From Blastomyces gilchristii SLH14081 (lineage: Eukaryota; Ascomycota; Eurotiomycetes; Onygenales; Ajellomycetaceae): a DNA stretch of 64,000 nucleotides. The stretch covers positions 7,393,314 through 7,457,313 of the forward strand of contig NW_003101682.1 in the NCBI RefSeq assembly GCF_000003855.2, given 5' to 3'. The number at the start of each line of letters is the position of its first letter. The stretch's first letter is position 1. A program made the translations under genes and the position numbers. Below are positions 1 to 11,012 of this stretch, piece by piece. Under the pieces are notes generated by a model that saw only the letters and a program-made list of their open reading frames with translations, did not search any database and was not told the origin of the DNA.

Positions 1-246
1 AGGTTTATCTGATTAGCCGTGGCGTGGAGGGGTTTGACTGAGCGCAAATACACTAAATGAAGGGGGGGAGGGATGAATGGAAAGGTAGGTTGAGTGAAAT
101 TGATTGGAAAAATAAAAATAAAAAAAAATAACAACCTTCCTGCTGGGACTTAAGACATCCCGCGCCTCATTGGGGGACGCTGGCATGGCGGCCACTGCTG
201 TCATGAGGCCTATGAATGTCACGCAGAGGGCCCAGGTGAGCTTCAT
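1..246 (-). CDS. small secreted protein, 5' part only
   Basis: The ATG at 246-244 opens a reading frame whose first 20 residues (MKLTWALCVTFIGLMTAVAA) form a clear signal peptide with an A-x-A type cleavage region, followed by MPASPNEARDVLSPSR. After about residue 37 the frame becomes T-rich and Phe/Tyr-heavy, which looks like an intron read through, so the first exon probably stops near positions 130-140 with the rest of the gene beyond the left edge. I do not recognise the family. The start is supported by the signal peptide and by a pyrimidine-purine biased upstream leader. It could be an effector-like or cell-wall protein, but only the secretion signal is visible. Confidence 0.5.
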
Positions 247-1478
247 GATGTAGATTGGCTGGGGGGGTTCAAATGATAGAAAGAGAATGAGATAGGGTGA
301 GATGAGAGGTTATGGGGATTCTGAGAGGAGGGGGATTGTGGATTCGGAGTTCGGGAATAGAGGAGAAAAGTTGGCCCCTAGTGGGTGGGTGTTGAGTTTT
401 CTTGAGATCGTGGATGGAAGAGAGGAGGTGGGAGACTGATAATAAGCTAACTTTTGTGTGTTTTGCTAGCCGCTGGTTAGTTGGAATTAGTTAGGGGTGG
501 TGGTATCCATGAAAAGGTTTGTTATCTGTCATGCAAGGAACTGTTGAGATGGAGAATGGAAGTCGAAGATCTTCCTTTTGTTAAGATGCCTTGGGATTGA
601 ATGCAGATGCAGGCGCACTCTTTATGGTATGCCGGATGTCTGTACAAAAATGCCAAATAAACCAAATATCGCTGTGCAGGACAGAGGCAACACTTTGTGT
701 GCCATTGAGCCTGGCTGTGTTTGCAAAATCATTGATTCACACAAAGATTGATGAGCAGACAAAATTATGCGTAGATGCATAGCATAGTTAAGCTGGCTGG
801 GATGGAACGTTGCATTGCAGGCGTGATCTTTCAGATCCAGAGTACACATTAGAAATGCACTTTTGAAGCGAGTGAACATTTTGGTCTGGTTTCCTTCTTC
901 CTCCATCCTTTGTTGAATGTATGTATGTCACTTTATATCATTGCGACCAGCAGGCGGTTTTGAACATAGCTCAGTGTGCGACGTGCCCTGGCATTTAGCC
1001 TCGATCCTGCGCGAAATGTAAAACTGCAACCCGCGTGGCTTTCGGGGGTAACCTCGGATGAGGTTCTATGCTCTTTGTCACCATCTCAACCTGAGGGAAA
1101 CATAATTGGGCCATGTTAAAAATGTTTGGATTTCTGGGACGCATATATCTTCCGATTGACAATGCAAAGCAACGGCTGAAAGTTTACACCCTTTGTAAAC
1201 AGCCTTCCATTAACTGAGATTCTTTGTACCTCATATATACCCTTCAAACGGGCCTCGTCGTAGATGTGGGACGGGGTGTGCGATTGTGATCAGGATTGAA
1301 AATGCCAGCTTGACAACAAAGAAAATTAAAAAGGACCAAGGAATATGGAAGAAATGTCGCATGAAGCCAGAGAGCGGAATCCAATTTAATACCGTTGGAC
1401 AAGGCAACGTAAACCGAAAGGGAGAAACATTGGTTTGCACTGCCGGCATAACACACTTTAGCTTAACATTATCAAACA
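247..1478. other. intergenic, no gene seen
   Basis: Only short overlapping frames on both strands, none with a recognisable domain, signal peptide or splice pattern. It would carry the promoter of the minus-strand secreted-protein gene on its left and the 3' flank of the minus-strand gene on its right. Confidence 0.5.
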
Positions 1479-2327
1479 TTACCAAACATCTCGAACTTCC
1501 CCTCCCATACCAAACTGTAGTGGTAAATCCAGACACCAAGCGCGGGGAAATTGCATGCCCCATTTCCTCATAAGCTCTCTTAACTCCTCCTCCCGCCCAG
1601 GGACCACATTGACAAATATCCGATCGCCATGGCACGGAGGTTCTGAATGTACCGCTCCCTCATCATCCCCGACGCGGAAAAATGTACACTCGCCCGGTCC
1701 CGCTTGTACATATCCATGGTCTCGAAATTCTTCAGCTAAACGCTGGCGAACTGATTCTGCAGCCGTGGCGCATCCGACGCATCGGACAGGCGCACAGAGA
1801 TGTTCTTCGGTTTCATCACGGACCGACTTTCTTATTCGGTTGTGGATGGAGCGTGCGCGGGCGGGGGAGGTCAAGAAGAGCGTGCCGGGGCCGAGGAGAG
1901 CTGTAGCGAGCTTCCATTTCGTTTCATGTACCTTAGTTATGGGGTCCACGTCGCCCTTGCTGTAAAAGAGGTCATCGGTATGCCATCGTGGCGTATCAAA
2001 TTCGCTGGTTCCTCTAGACGCCTTGACCGTGAGCCAGTAGTGGGAGAGGTTGTTTTTAAGGAGGAATTCGTTGACGAAGCTGAGGAACTGAGTGAGAGCT
2101 GGAAGGATGGAGCCGTTGACGGTTTGTTCGGACCAGGTGAAGAATGAGGGAGGGAAAGTTTGGTGTGGTTGGGTAAGCAGAGGTCCGCAGTAGGTCCATG
2201 ACGACGAGAGTTTGAGACTGATACCAGCAACGGGCGATGTTTGTGATGGGGAGATATAGGGCATCACTGTGAAGGCGGTATGAGCCTCGACGTCCATGTC
2301 TACTTCGTTAGTGCGTGAATTTGTCAT
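1479..2327 (-). CDS. DUF1826-like protein with HxD...H...R motif
   Basis: Single-exon frame of 282 residues from ATG at 2327 to TAA at 1479. Visible landmarks are W115-H116-T117-D118, GPGT at 147-150, then AVHSEPP with H227, and R236 in GDRIFVNVVPG. This order (R/W-H-x-D, GPGT, x-V-H-R/S-x-P-P, R-x-x-x) matches what I know of bacterial DUF1826 proteins and also the H-x-D...H...R metal/2-oxoglutarate geometry of cupin-type dioxygenases. That is inference; no biochemical role is established. There is no signal peptide or membrane segment, so a soluble intracellular protein is likely. It stands alone, with no neighbour on the same strand closer than 900 bp. Alternative: an Onygenales-type protein unrelated to DUF1826 that shares the motif by chance. 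Confidence 0.7.
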   Translation of the reverse strand: MTNSRTNEVDMDVEAHTAFTVMPYISPSQTSPVAGISLKLSSSWTYCGPLLTQPHQTFPPSFFTWSEQTVNGSILPALTQFLSFVNEFLLKNNLSHYWLTVKASRGTSEFDTPRWHTDDLFYSKGDVDPITKVHETKWKLATALLGPGTLFLTSPARARSIHNRIRKSVRDETEEHLCAPVRCVGCATAAESVRQRLAEEFRDHGYVQAGPGECTFFRVGDDEGAVHSEPPCHGDRIFVNVVPGREEELRELMRKWGMQFPRAWCLDLPLQFGMGGEVRDVW

Positions 2328-3271
2328 TATTCCGAGCGGGTATGTTGTTTTTGTTTTGTTCAGTAAAGCAGTTGAATTATTCGTCTGGGGTAAGATGGTA
2401 AGGTAAGTCTATTCCTGCCAACGGCCGCTACAATAGGATTGTCGTTGGGAGGGTTGAGAAACGAGTTGGTAAATCGAGGCGGCCGTTAGCACCGTCGCTA
2501 ACGGGAGACAAGAGAGAGTAGCTAACCAGGGGTTTTCCTCCCAGGTTTAGCCCGGCTCATGTGCGGAGATCACATCCATTCCGTAAGCTTGCCGCAATAC
2601 GAATGTTGTTTCGAGCGGAGAAGGAATGGGAATTTTAATGAATTCTGACCGATTTCCTATGGCATGCTGGCTGGAAGTGGTTTCACCTAGACCGGTATTT
2701 GTTAGCGAGCGGTCAGTCAAGATCAGGAAGGCCTCAGACACGGGAGGAACAGGTTCATTGAAGGCGGATATGTCGGTGAGCACCCACTGGATTTTTGTAG
2801 CTCAAAAAAACATCCTGAGATATGGGAAATTGGCCAGGCAAATTGGTTCAGATTAAATGAAGCTAAACCTGGTAAGTAACCTTATTCTGGTTTCTATATT
2901 TGGACACTGGCGGGAGGTTCCAAGATTTCCGAGGTTGGCCCCAGCAAGCAGATGGAATATAACCTTCGCGAGAAGTATGGGAACCAATGACAAGCATATA
3001 TTTGAATAAATGACATACTAAAATCAGGGAACAAAGGCCTCAGGATGACCAGCTGGCAGCTTCACTACCAAGAGAAATTCCGGAACTAATTCATATATGA
3101 AACCCAAAAATTAAAATAAAATAATAACCCAAAAAGATTGATGACATTACAAAAATATCAGAAACAATATCCACCAGGGACTCGAAAAGTTCAACCGTAA
3201 ACGTGAGCAAACATCATAACCATAACTATAAACAATAAGCCATGCATATTTTCATCAACCATATGGGAAGG
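2328..3271. other. intergenic, no gene seen
   Basis: Promoter side of the DUF1826-like gene and 3' flank of the annexin gene. Short frames around 2547-2856 on both strands show no domain or codon pattern. From about 3000 the DNA becomes A-rich, consistent with a 3' untranslated region of the minus-strand annexin. Confidence 0.5.
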
Positions 3272-5949
3272 CTAAGCAGTTCCATTCGCAATGTGAACTC
3301 TCGAGCTCTTGACCAACCCAATGCAAAAGTCCGTCCAATCTTTCCGAACCCCGTTTATAACTTCCCGGTCGATGGCGTCCTCGACGGATTCTTTGTAGCG
3401 TCTTTTATACTCGGATTTGACACGTTCAAGGTGGTTAGGTTCCCAGTGCATGCGGACCAGTCGAGAAATCAGCAGCTCGGCTCGTTCACGACCTGTACCT
3501 GATTCTGCAATTGCTTGGTGGAGCAGGAGAGCATCCCGCATCGGTCGATTAAGTGCTCCGTTGAGAACATGTACGAGTGTTTCGCCCTGCAAAGGAGGTG
3601 TGGTCAGTGACGTTTTGTGGCACGGGAAAGATGAACACAAAACGGCTAGACACTTACGACTAAATTTTGTGATTTGGTTATCATTTCTTTAGCGAAGTTC
3701 TTGCGGTATGTATCTTCATAGAGATGTAAAACTTCACGGAGATGCGTATCGCCCCTGACGAGGATAATCTGTATCATCGCCGTTTCCCCTCCTTCTCGCG
3801 AAATTAGAGCACGGTGGAGATCACGCATGTCATCGCGGACAAGGGATTTGTCCAAGGGGGCCGAATTGGGCTGCCGTCGCTCTTCAAGTGCCAGCAGGAT
3901 CGCAGCACGAAACTTGTCTGCTTTGAGTTCGGCTTTCATGCACTTCTCAAGATCATCTCCGTACCGCTTATCGCGGAAACACTTCTTAATCTCGCGGATT
4001 TCAGCATTCGTCCGTCCGATAAGCGACTCGATGAGGAGTTCACGACGCAGTGAGTTTGATCGGTACCAGAAATTGGCCCAGTGTGCCTCAGATTCCCACC
4101 TTCCTAGTGCTGTCGTGTAGCAAACTTTACCGAAATTTCCTGGGACTTGTACCTTGATATGTTTAGCTACATTAACCCCCTTACCGCCTATCTTAACGAG
4201 ATTTTTATATTCAGCACGGAGCGCTAGCAGATCGTCCGAAGAAAGATAAGGAAGAATATCTATTAGAGGTTTAGGGTCCGCGTGGGAATGGTGTAGGGCC
4301 AATTTTAATTCCTTCGCGTCGGGCTTTGGATCGTAGAAGGATACTTTCTTTTTCGGTGCGATTACTTTTATGTCTGCATCGAGCTTTGACGGCTTGTTCT
4401 TTGTCTTACTGCTGTTATCGTCCTTCTTGGATTTACTTTTCCTAGATCTACCTAACTCCGAGCCTGAGATTGCACCGCCATCTAGTGGCTCCAGATCTGA
4501 TAAGCCTTCATCCATATAGGATGGAACGGATGTTGGCCATGGCATGGGCGAGATGCTTTGATATGTTCCTTTATAAGCCTCGAGCAGTGGGCTGGCAGGA
4601 GGACGACCGGCGTCCGGAAAGCTACCGGGTACTGCCATATGACCATTGGAGGATATTGACAAGCTGTGTGGACGCTCGGTCGTTTTCTTCGGTTTAATTT
4701 CAACGTAAGTTGGATCAGGAGCCTGAGAGTGGGGTTTGATACTCTGTGTATATGGTTTGGTGGGCTTTGACGTGTATGTGATATTAGGGTCGGGCTGCGC
4801 GTATTGGAATGGGGCTAATTGGGCATAATATGGCTGCGTAGCTGGAGTTGTACCCATCGAGTATACGCGCTGATGGCCCGACTTGCTTTGTATAGTTGTT
4901 GTAGGAGGCGACTCGGTCCCAGTAGATGATGGCATTGACATATTGGCATATTGATGTGGGTTATAACTAGCTTGAGAAATTAGAGGATACTGGCTCGATG
5001 GGACTGGAGCGTGAGGTACAATGGGCGGATCGGGCATTGCATACGTGGTAGCAGGAGTCGGCGTAGAATGCTGTGTAGATGTGACGGGGTTGTTGAACTC
5101 AGGCGGAGGCACGAAACCAGGGCGTTCGCATTCTGGAACTTCCGCCCAGTCAATCGGGTATTTATTTTGGTTTCCGTATTGGCTCGTTCCAGTGTCGCTT
5201 GGTCTGTTCTGGCGATGTGAGGGAGGTTGTGCATAGCGGTAACCGTCTAGTTTCGCATAGCTTGGATGCTCTCTTGAATCGTAGTCGTGGCGAGAAGGAT
5301 ACTTGGGAGATTCTTCTCCTCGAAGTTTGGCTAGTGCACGGCTATATTTGGACGAACCTCCCGCCGAATCTGAGTCGTGCTGCTTGGTGGAAGAGGAGGT
5401 GTATTTCTCCCGCAAACGTTCGTAACTTGGGGCAGACGGCGGATAAGGCACCTCTCCATAGGCCAAGGCATCGTCCTCCGATTCGGTATAGGACTCATCG
5501 GAGTACTGTTCATACCTTGAGGCCAGTTTTGAACTTAGGTGTCTAGAGTATCGCCGGTCACGATCTGAGTCGTAACGGTATTTGTCAGATCGAGGGGGTT
5601 CCGCTGCGCTGGTGTGTTTTCGTACCGCCGCTTCCTCATCCGATACGTAGTAGCCAGGAGGCTGTGGCTGTGGCTGTGGCTGCGATTGATGTTGTTGTTT
5701 AGGCTTGTCAGAGCGTCGGTATTTGTCGTCGTCAGCATGATAGTCGTGGTACTTTCTGCTCGACCGTGAGCTAGCATAAAGGGTCTCCTCCTCCGAGTCC
5801 GGATGGAAGTACTTCTTGGATCTTCCGGTCATTTCTCTCGGAGGAGACGATGCCCGAGTCTCGCGTGTACGTGAGCGCTCGCGAATCCTTCCACTGGGGG
5901 ACTTTGATCGGGTGCGAGATCGCGAGTCGTGAACACGGAGTGAAGCCAT
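3272..5949 (-). CDS. ANXC4-type annexin with long disordered N-terminus
   Basis: Two exons, complement(join(3272..3586,3658..5949)), 868 residues. The 71-bp intron has GTAAGT and TTTGCAG ends and joins in phase 0. Residues 1 to about 535 are low complexity: an Arg/Ser-rich start (SRSRTRSKSPSGR), Tyr/Ser/Asp-rich stretches, a QPQPQPQPP tract and a Lys-rich block. Residues about 536-868 show annexin-type repeats: LIDILPYLSSDDLLALRAEY, LLIESLIGRTNAEIREIKK followed by YGDDLEKCM, and in the last repeat LVHVLNGALNRPMRDALLLH. I do not see an intact GxGT-(38)-D/E type II calcium site, as is usual for fungal ANXC4-type annexins. Annexins bind acidic phospholipids; membrane association is expected but calcium dependence is doubtful here. 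The start is the first ATG of the long frame. The family is sure; the subclass is inference. Confidence 0.88.
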
Positions 5950-6553
5950 TTCGGCAAGGCTGCAGGTATAGTTCTAAGCGCTGACTTGTAGACACGGGAG
6001 AGCTTTGAACAAGAGTCGTATATAGCAGTAGAAGCTCAACTCTGCAACAAAACGTCCACCCCACAAGGATGAAAAATGAACTGCAAACAGCATCACACAA
6101 GAGATGGGCTGTGAAGGATGAATCGACGGCGCGATCCTTCGGGGGTCAAGTTGTGTGTCTTTTTCCTAATTCAGCAGATTGGCCCGAATCCTGGAATCTG
6201 GAAACTTTAAAGTTGAGCCGTGCCGCATGACTAAGTAAGATATTAACCGTAAACTGACTAGTGTTGTGGGGGCCAAAATTAAGCTTCAATTTTGTTTGGT
6301 TCAGCCGCAAGCTGTCCCGGAAAGACCATGACTGTTAATACGAGTTGAAACGAATGCAACATCTGGGGCTCTGGGGGATGGCATTTGGATTCAAAAAATT
6401 TCATCACGCGAATCCGATGTTGGTTGACGTTCCAGATTTTGAAGCATCAGGGATGAGGCTTCATTGATTATCCGTGGGCGTTGAACCTTTAGGGAGTCGG
6501 TAAAACTGGACTTTAATGGATCATTCATTTGCCTTTTCATTCGTCGTTGAGTC
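5950..6553. other. intergenic, no gene seen
   Basis: Divergence from neighbours: 5' side of the annexin gene and 3' flank of the fragmentary minus-strand gene. No domain-bearing frame seen. A (GTACAT)n-like run lies just beyond, at about 6607-6630. Confidence 0.45.
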
Positions 6554-7114
6554 TCAATGCTTGGCCCCGTTTATATGCTCTATTAGTCTCCTATATTCAC
6601 GATGTACTGTACATGTACATGTACATACAACGTATAGGTTATATGCGTAAAGATTTGCCTCGTCCGAGAGAGTTTCCATTTCTTTTTGTGACAGTTTAGA
6701 TTGGGCGTTGGCGCTGCTGATGAGGACTGAGTTACCTACTTTCGATTTGAGGCAGTCCACCTTCATGCTCCAGTGACACTCGAAGACTTCTTTGTGGCAT
6801 TCCGGACACTTTATCACCGGGCGGTTGGGTGGCCCTCCACTGCTTCCCGATCTCCTTCCTGCGCTCATCCCACCTATGCTTTCTCCCTATTTGGTGGGTT
6901 GAATCTTTGTACTCGCTTATCGTCTCGTCTCTGTATCTCCCCAGGTCCGTCCTCCATTACTTTCGCCCAATTGCCTACTCAGGACGTCTCTTGGTAAATT
7001 CATCATCGTTCATTTACCTGCCTTCTTCAGCCCTGATTTTCTCGAGCGGCTAGGCGTGCCAAGTATGTCTCCTTTGGTAGCATCCGCTGGAAGATCTTCG
7101 CGGACGGAGATATC
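6554..7114 (-). CDS. hypothetical Cys-motif protein, two 3' exons, 5' part unresolved
   Basis: On the minus strand an exon 7018..7114 (acceptor CATGTCAG, donor GTAAATG) encodes DISVREDLPADATKGD and ILGTPSRSRKSGLKKA. After a 144-bp intron (6874..7017) a second exon 6554..6873 continues in frame with GGMSAGRRSGSSGG and then RPVIKCPECHKEVFECHWSM. CPEC plus later Cys/His residues hint at a small zinc-binding motif. The tail repeats CTCTCT because it crosses a (GTACAT)n tract, so the true 3' end may be an unrecognised splice near residue KSK. Upstream exons probably lie between 7190 and 7500 (a GTGAGT donor sits at about 7188-7193), but none joins in a frame I can defend. Alternatively only the 104-residue frame starting at 6868 is real. 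Family unknown. Confidence 0.4.
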
Positions 7115-8029
7115 CTGACATGGAAAACAAAGTAGAACCTACCCTTTGTAAGCATTAGTGATTTTTTCACATATTCCGTGAAATGTTAATACTCACGGAG
7201 GCCAGAAAACACCTGAGACGCAGAGCTTGTAGAAATGAAAGGTCGTGTGGAACAGACCAGCAAAGGCTGTTTGTTGGTGGGCCCCTGTCCTCTAGTAATT
7301 CCCTCTGGGAATATGGAGGGCGACAAGTATGGTTTTCGAAAATCTACATACCTGAAAAACGCCATCCTCTGTAGCTTGCAAGTATCATGCCTTAGCGGGC
7401 ACTTTGGCGTCTGCTCTGAAACTTTGCAGACAGGCCGCTCCAAGGTCCTGATTTGATGCTAAAGAAAGCTCCCATCGGTTGTAACGAAGCTCTCATATGG
7501 CCTGGCACGAATGTTATCTTGAGTAAGCCAGATATGTGAGATGAGCTGGAATGCATAGAGCGGGTGTTGAGTGTTCCTAGTTGCAAGGAGGATGCTTGAA
7601 GATATGATATGCCTTTAGGTTACCATGAGCGTTTCAAAAACATATAGGAGGAGAGGTTCACAGGTAGGATAAAGTGAATGGACACATGAATTTTCCAAAG
7701 TTTGAGGAACCTATGTACGGGTAGAAAAGCAAGGGAGCAAAGCAACTGAGAATCCATTCACAGCCTTGACCATCTTTTCAATGCCATATGAAGCAAACAG
7801 AAACGAAGTGTGGGGTATCATCAATTTGAAAACCAAAACACCTATTGTCCAGCCCAGTAAAGTGTCAGAAAAGCCAACTTCAACGCCTTCAGAATCCCTT
7901 GCTTCCTGCAATATTAAAAATAAATATATATCGGAGTTAAAGCTGAATGTCCCACTTGAAATGAAGTAGAAATGGAAAATTTCATCATTATGGGGTCAAC
8001 CTGAATTCCGCTTAAGGAAAGGAGTCATA
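7115..8029. other. probable upstream exons of the Cys-motif gene plus intergenic DNA
   Basis: The minus strand carries an exon-like frame ending at a GTGAGT donor near 7193, but its phase does not match the next exon. The rest (about 7450-8029) has short frames only and would be the 3' flank of the telobox gene. Confidence 0.35.
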
Positions 8030-11012
8030 TCAATCCCTTTCAAGCATATCTTCAAAAATCGTAATCCCCATTTCTCGTAATTTGCGTTTATCTTCAGTTT
8101 TGAGAGGAACCTTTTCGAAGTTTTCAGGAAGTGGTTGGCCGGCCCTGTTTGAAATAATGTTTTAGATTAGCATTTGTGGATTTAATTTGGACAGAGTTAT
8201 GAAAAAACAAATAAAGCATACTTGTAGTAATCGACAGCCATCTGTCTTGCTTTATCTTTCAGATTCACCTGATCTCGAATGATCAACTTCGGATGTTCCA
8301 AACTGTCGTCAACTTGTTTGATTTTCGCCCACTTGGGTCCATATCTGACAATCATATTTTTAAGCTGATTGCATTCATCTACGGACCATGGGATCCTACC
8401 ACCACCTGGTTTCCGCACCCGTCGATTTATTTCAGGAGCAGTGCTGGCTGGGGGTATATTTCCCACAACGTTTGTGAATTCTACTGATTCTGACTCAACT
8501 CGACCACCCTGTCGGCTTTCGAGATTCTGCGACTGTCTTGGGGGCGTGGCTGATGGGCAGGGAGTTGCTGTTTCAACTCGTCGTCGCTTCCGACCTTGTA
8601 GTCCCGCAATGGATGCACGTTTCTTCTCAACTCGGATATTGCGAGTGTCTGCTTCGAAGCCTTCTTCTTCGGAGAATTGGGTGCGTTCTTCCGCATGCCC
8701 TTCGTCCTCCTCAACTTCAGAAGCGTGTCGTTTCTTGGAACGACCAATTAAACGGCTTCTATCAGATGATGCTAATTGGCTAGAACCGATTGGAGACAAT
8801 CTACGAGCGTCAGCTTGGCGATCAATAAAGGCCGCTGGGGGGGTTTTAAAAGTTGGTCTTTGCCGTTGAGAAGAAGTAGCAAGCCGTTGACGTTCAGCTA
8901 TCTTGACGATTTCCGACGGAGATGGACGGGGCGATCCGCCAAGTAGTGCTGGACGTGTGCGCTCGCCTGGGGTAGAGCTTTGGCGAAATCCATGAGCACT
9001 GGCTTTGTGAGACCCGCTAAGTCTGCTTGGAGATTGTTCACCATCATTGACATGTGGGGTCGAATCGCGGGCTGCTGCGACAGCCTCTGTTTGTGGACTT
9101 CCCGAAGGTTGATCAACCCGTACATTACTAGCTGCAGAGCCCACCCTGGCCTGAAGATTCACCAAGTGCGACACGAAGGCTTTAGACTTGAAAAATCTAT
9201 TGGAATATAATCCCAGTAAGTATTTTGTGCAAGGATCGATGATAACTGAAGGGGAACTCTGTATGACAATAGGGTATGTGATAGATAGTGGCTTCGTTGC
9301 ATATAAACCAATCAGGACCTACCCTTTTCCAATAGAGAGCATAGACTTCCTGGTGCTTGTGGATTCCGTTATCTGTGGTTTCTGAACATCCGCTTGTTCG
9401 ACGCCTACTGTGTCGGTGACAGAAGGGGCAGAAGTTGTCGATTTGGGAATGGAAGCGATACTTTGTTGGTCAAGGCTTGATCGGCGATCTACTTCAATTT
9501 GTAGGATCTCAACAGCCTCATTAAGAGATGCTTGCTTCTCTAATTGCTCATCAATTTCGTTTGCTCTCATGCGAATCCACTTGCATGCCTGGACAACGAA
9601 TTCCGACCAAGGAAACGTGGATTCCAGTTCGTCAAAGTGAACGAAAGTGGTGGTCTCATCCACGTTAAATGTCTTTCGAATTGACGCTCGCCGCTCGAGA
9701 ACTTTTTCGTAGAATCGCTCGGGGATTCCGCCACCCTCGTCACGTAGGCCGCTGATTTTCCAGCCGAGTAATCTTTCAGACTCATCACCGCTTTTCGCAA
9801 ACGCGGTAAAGACAGTTTCCAGTATACTGTCCGGGGCGAATTCAACATTTATTTCTTGTTCCCCCGATCGGAGCTCCGCAATGGCACGTTGTGTGCGTAG
9901 TTCTAGGCCCAATTGGAAAGTTTCGTCGAGCAGAGCGCTTTGCCCTGGCGTTGTAATTCGATCGTCTTCTGGTGACAAGAACGAACTTATGAATAACGCC
10001 GGGAATGATTCATCGAGGTCTGAGAGATGATATTCTGAGAAAGGAGACATGTTCCCACGCAACGGGATGAGATCTAATGCAAACTGCACAAGATTGGCTT
10101 TTTGGATGAACTCGTCTGGATACCACGGAATGTGTTTCAAGGATGGGAGCATGTTTACTGCAGCTTCGACGGTAATAAAGTGCTGACCGCCAAAGTACTT
10201 CTTTTGGGTCTCAAACGTGTCCCGTATACGCTTGACTCTTGCTCTGAAGGTGGCGTTTTTAAGATTTTTAAGTAGAGTCGTGAGGGAAAAGGCCTGCGGA
10301 ACTAGGATTCGTAGAGCATTCTTTGTAGAAGTATCTAGGTCGGGTAATGCCTCGATCATTATACTGGGATCTAATTCTCGCGATTCATGTTCGGAATCTG
10401 TAGCGAGCAGGGTTGTCCCCGTGATATTGAAATGGTCGACAGGTGATTCAGGAACAGATCGTTCGCTGCGTCTCGAGTTTTGCCTCGTAAGGTCTGTGTT
10501 AAACCTGCCGGCAGCATTCTTACGAGGGCTTTCATAGACAGGGGACAATTCTGTCCGTGGTAAAAAAGTGTAAGCTACGATGTTATCCTATTCATAATGA
10601 ATGCAATTGATACTTTTGGGTCCAACGTGTGCTAGGTACGACAATGACGACAATAATCCAGACCAATTCCATTCACCAGTCAATGTCTAGTTAAAGAACA
10701 CAGCCTGGATGAACTGCCATGAAGTATAACGAGGATATAGAGGAGACAAAACCAACCATAGTTGCGAGTCTTAGACCTAACATTTCCAGCTCGATTGTTC
10801 TTTACTGGAGTATGAGATAGATCAACATCGGAATCATCTGAGTTCACTGAAGTGGCAACAGATTTGGAGGGGGAAGCAGGCGCATGATCTATTCCACCCA
10901 ATTCCCTGCTGCGGCTCCGGGTTTGTCGAGTGGAACGGGGCAAGTTAGGTGGTTGTTTAGAAGCGCTTTTCCACTGGGCGCGAACTGATGTTGCTCGCGT
11001 AGCGGCCGGCAT
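8030..11012 (-). CDS. TRFH/telobox Myb telomere-repeat-binding factor (Taz1/Tbf1/TRF type)
   Basis: Four exons, complement(join(8030..8144,8222..9196,9323..10550,10757..11012)), 857 residues; all three introns have GT-AG ends and keep frame (junctions read NYELSPVYES, SIGKGFFKSK and DYYKAGQPLP). The C-terminus, about residues 757-822, is a Myb/telobox domain: GRIPWSVDECNQLKNMIVRY, GPKWAKIKQVD, then the telobox helix VNLKDKARQMAVDYYK. The middle (about 150-400) is helical and matches the position of a TRFH dimerisation domain. The rest is Ser/Arg/Lys-rich linker. Such proteins bind double-stranded TTAGGG repeats at telomeres and, in Tbf1-like members, at gene promoters. The ATG at 11012 is used because the longer frame starts only with TTG. 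Two telomeric repeats lie about 160 bp upstream of this start. The telobox is certain; which subfamily is inference. Confidence 0.85.

Noticed and set aside
622..906. A 94-residue minus-strand gene
   Set aside because: No domain, no signal peptide, start region with no support, and overlapped by an equally long frame on the other strand.
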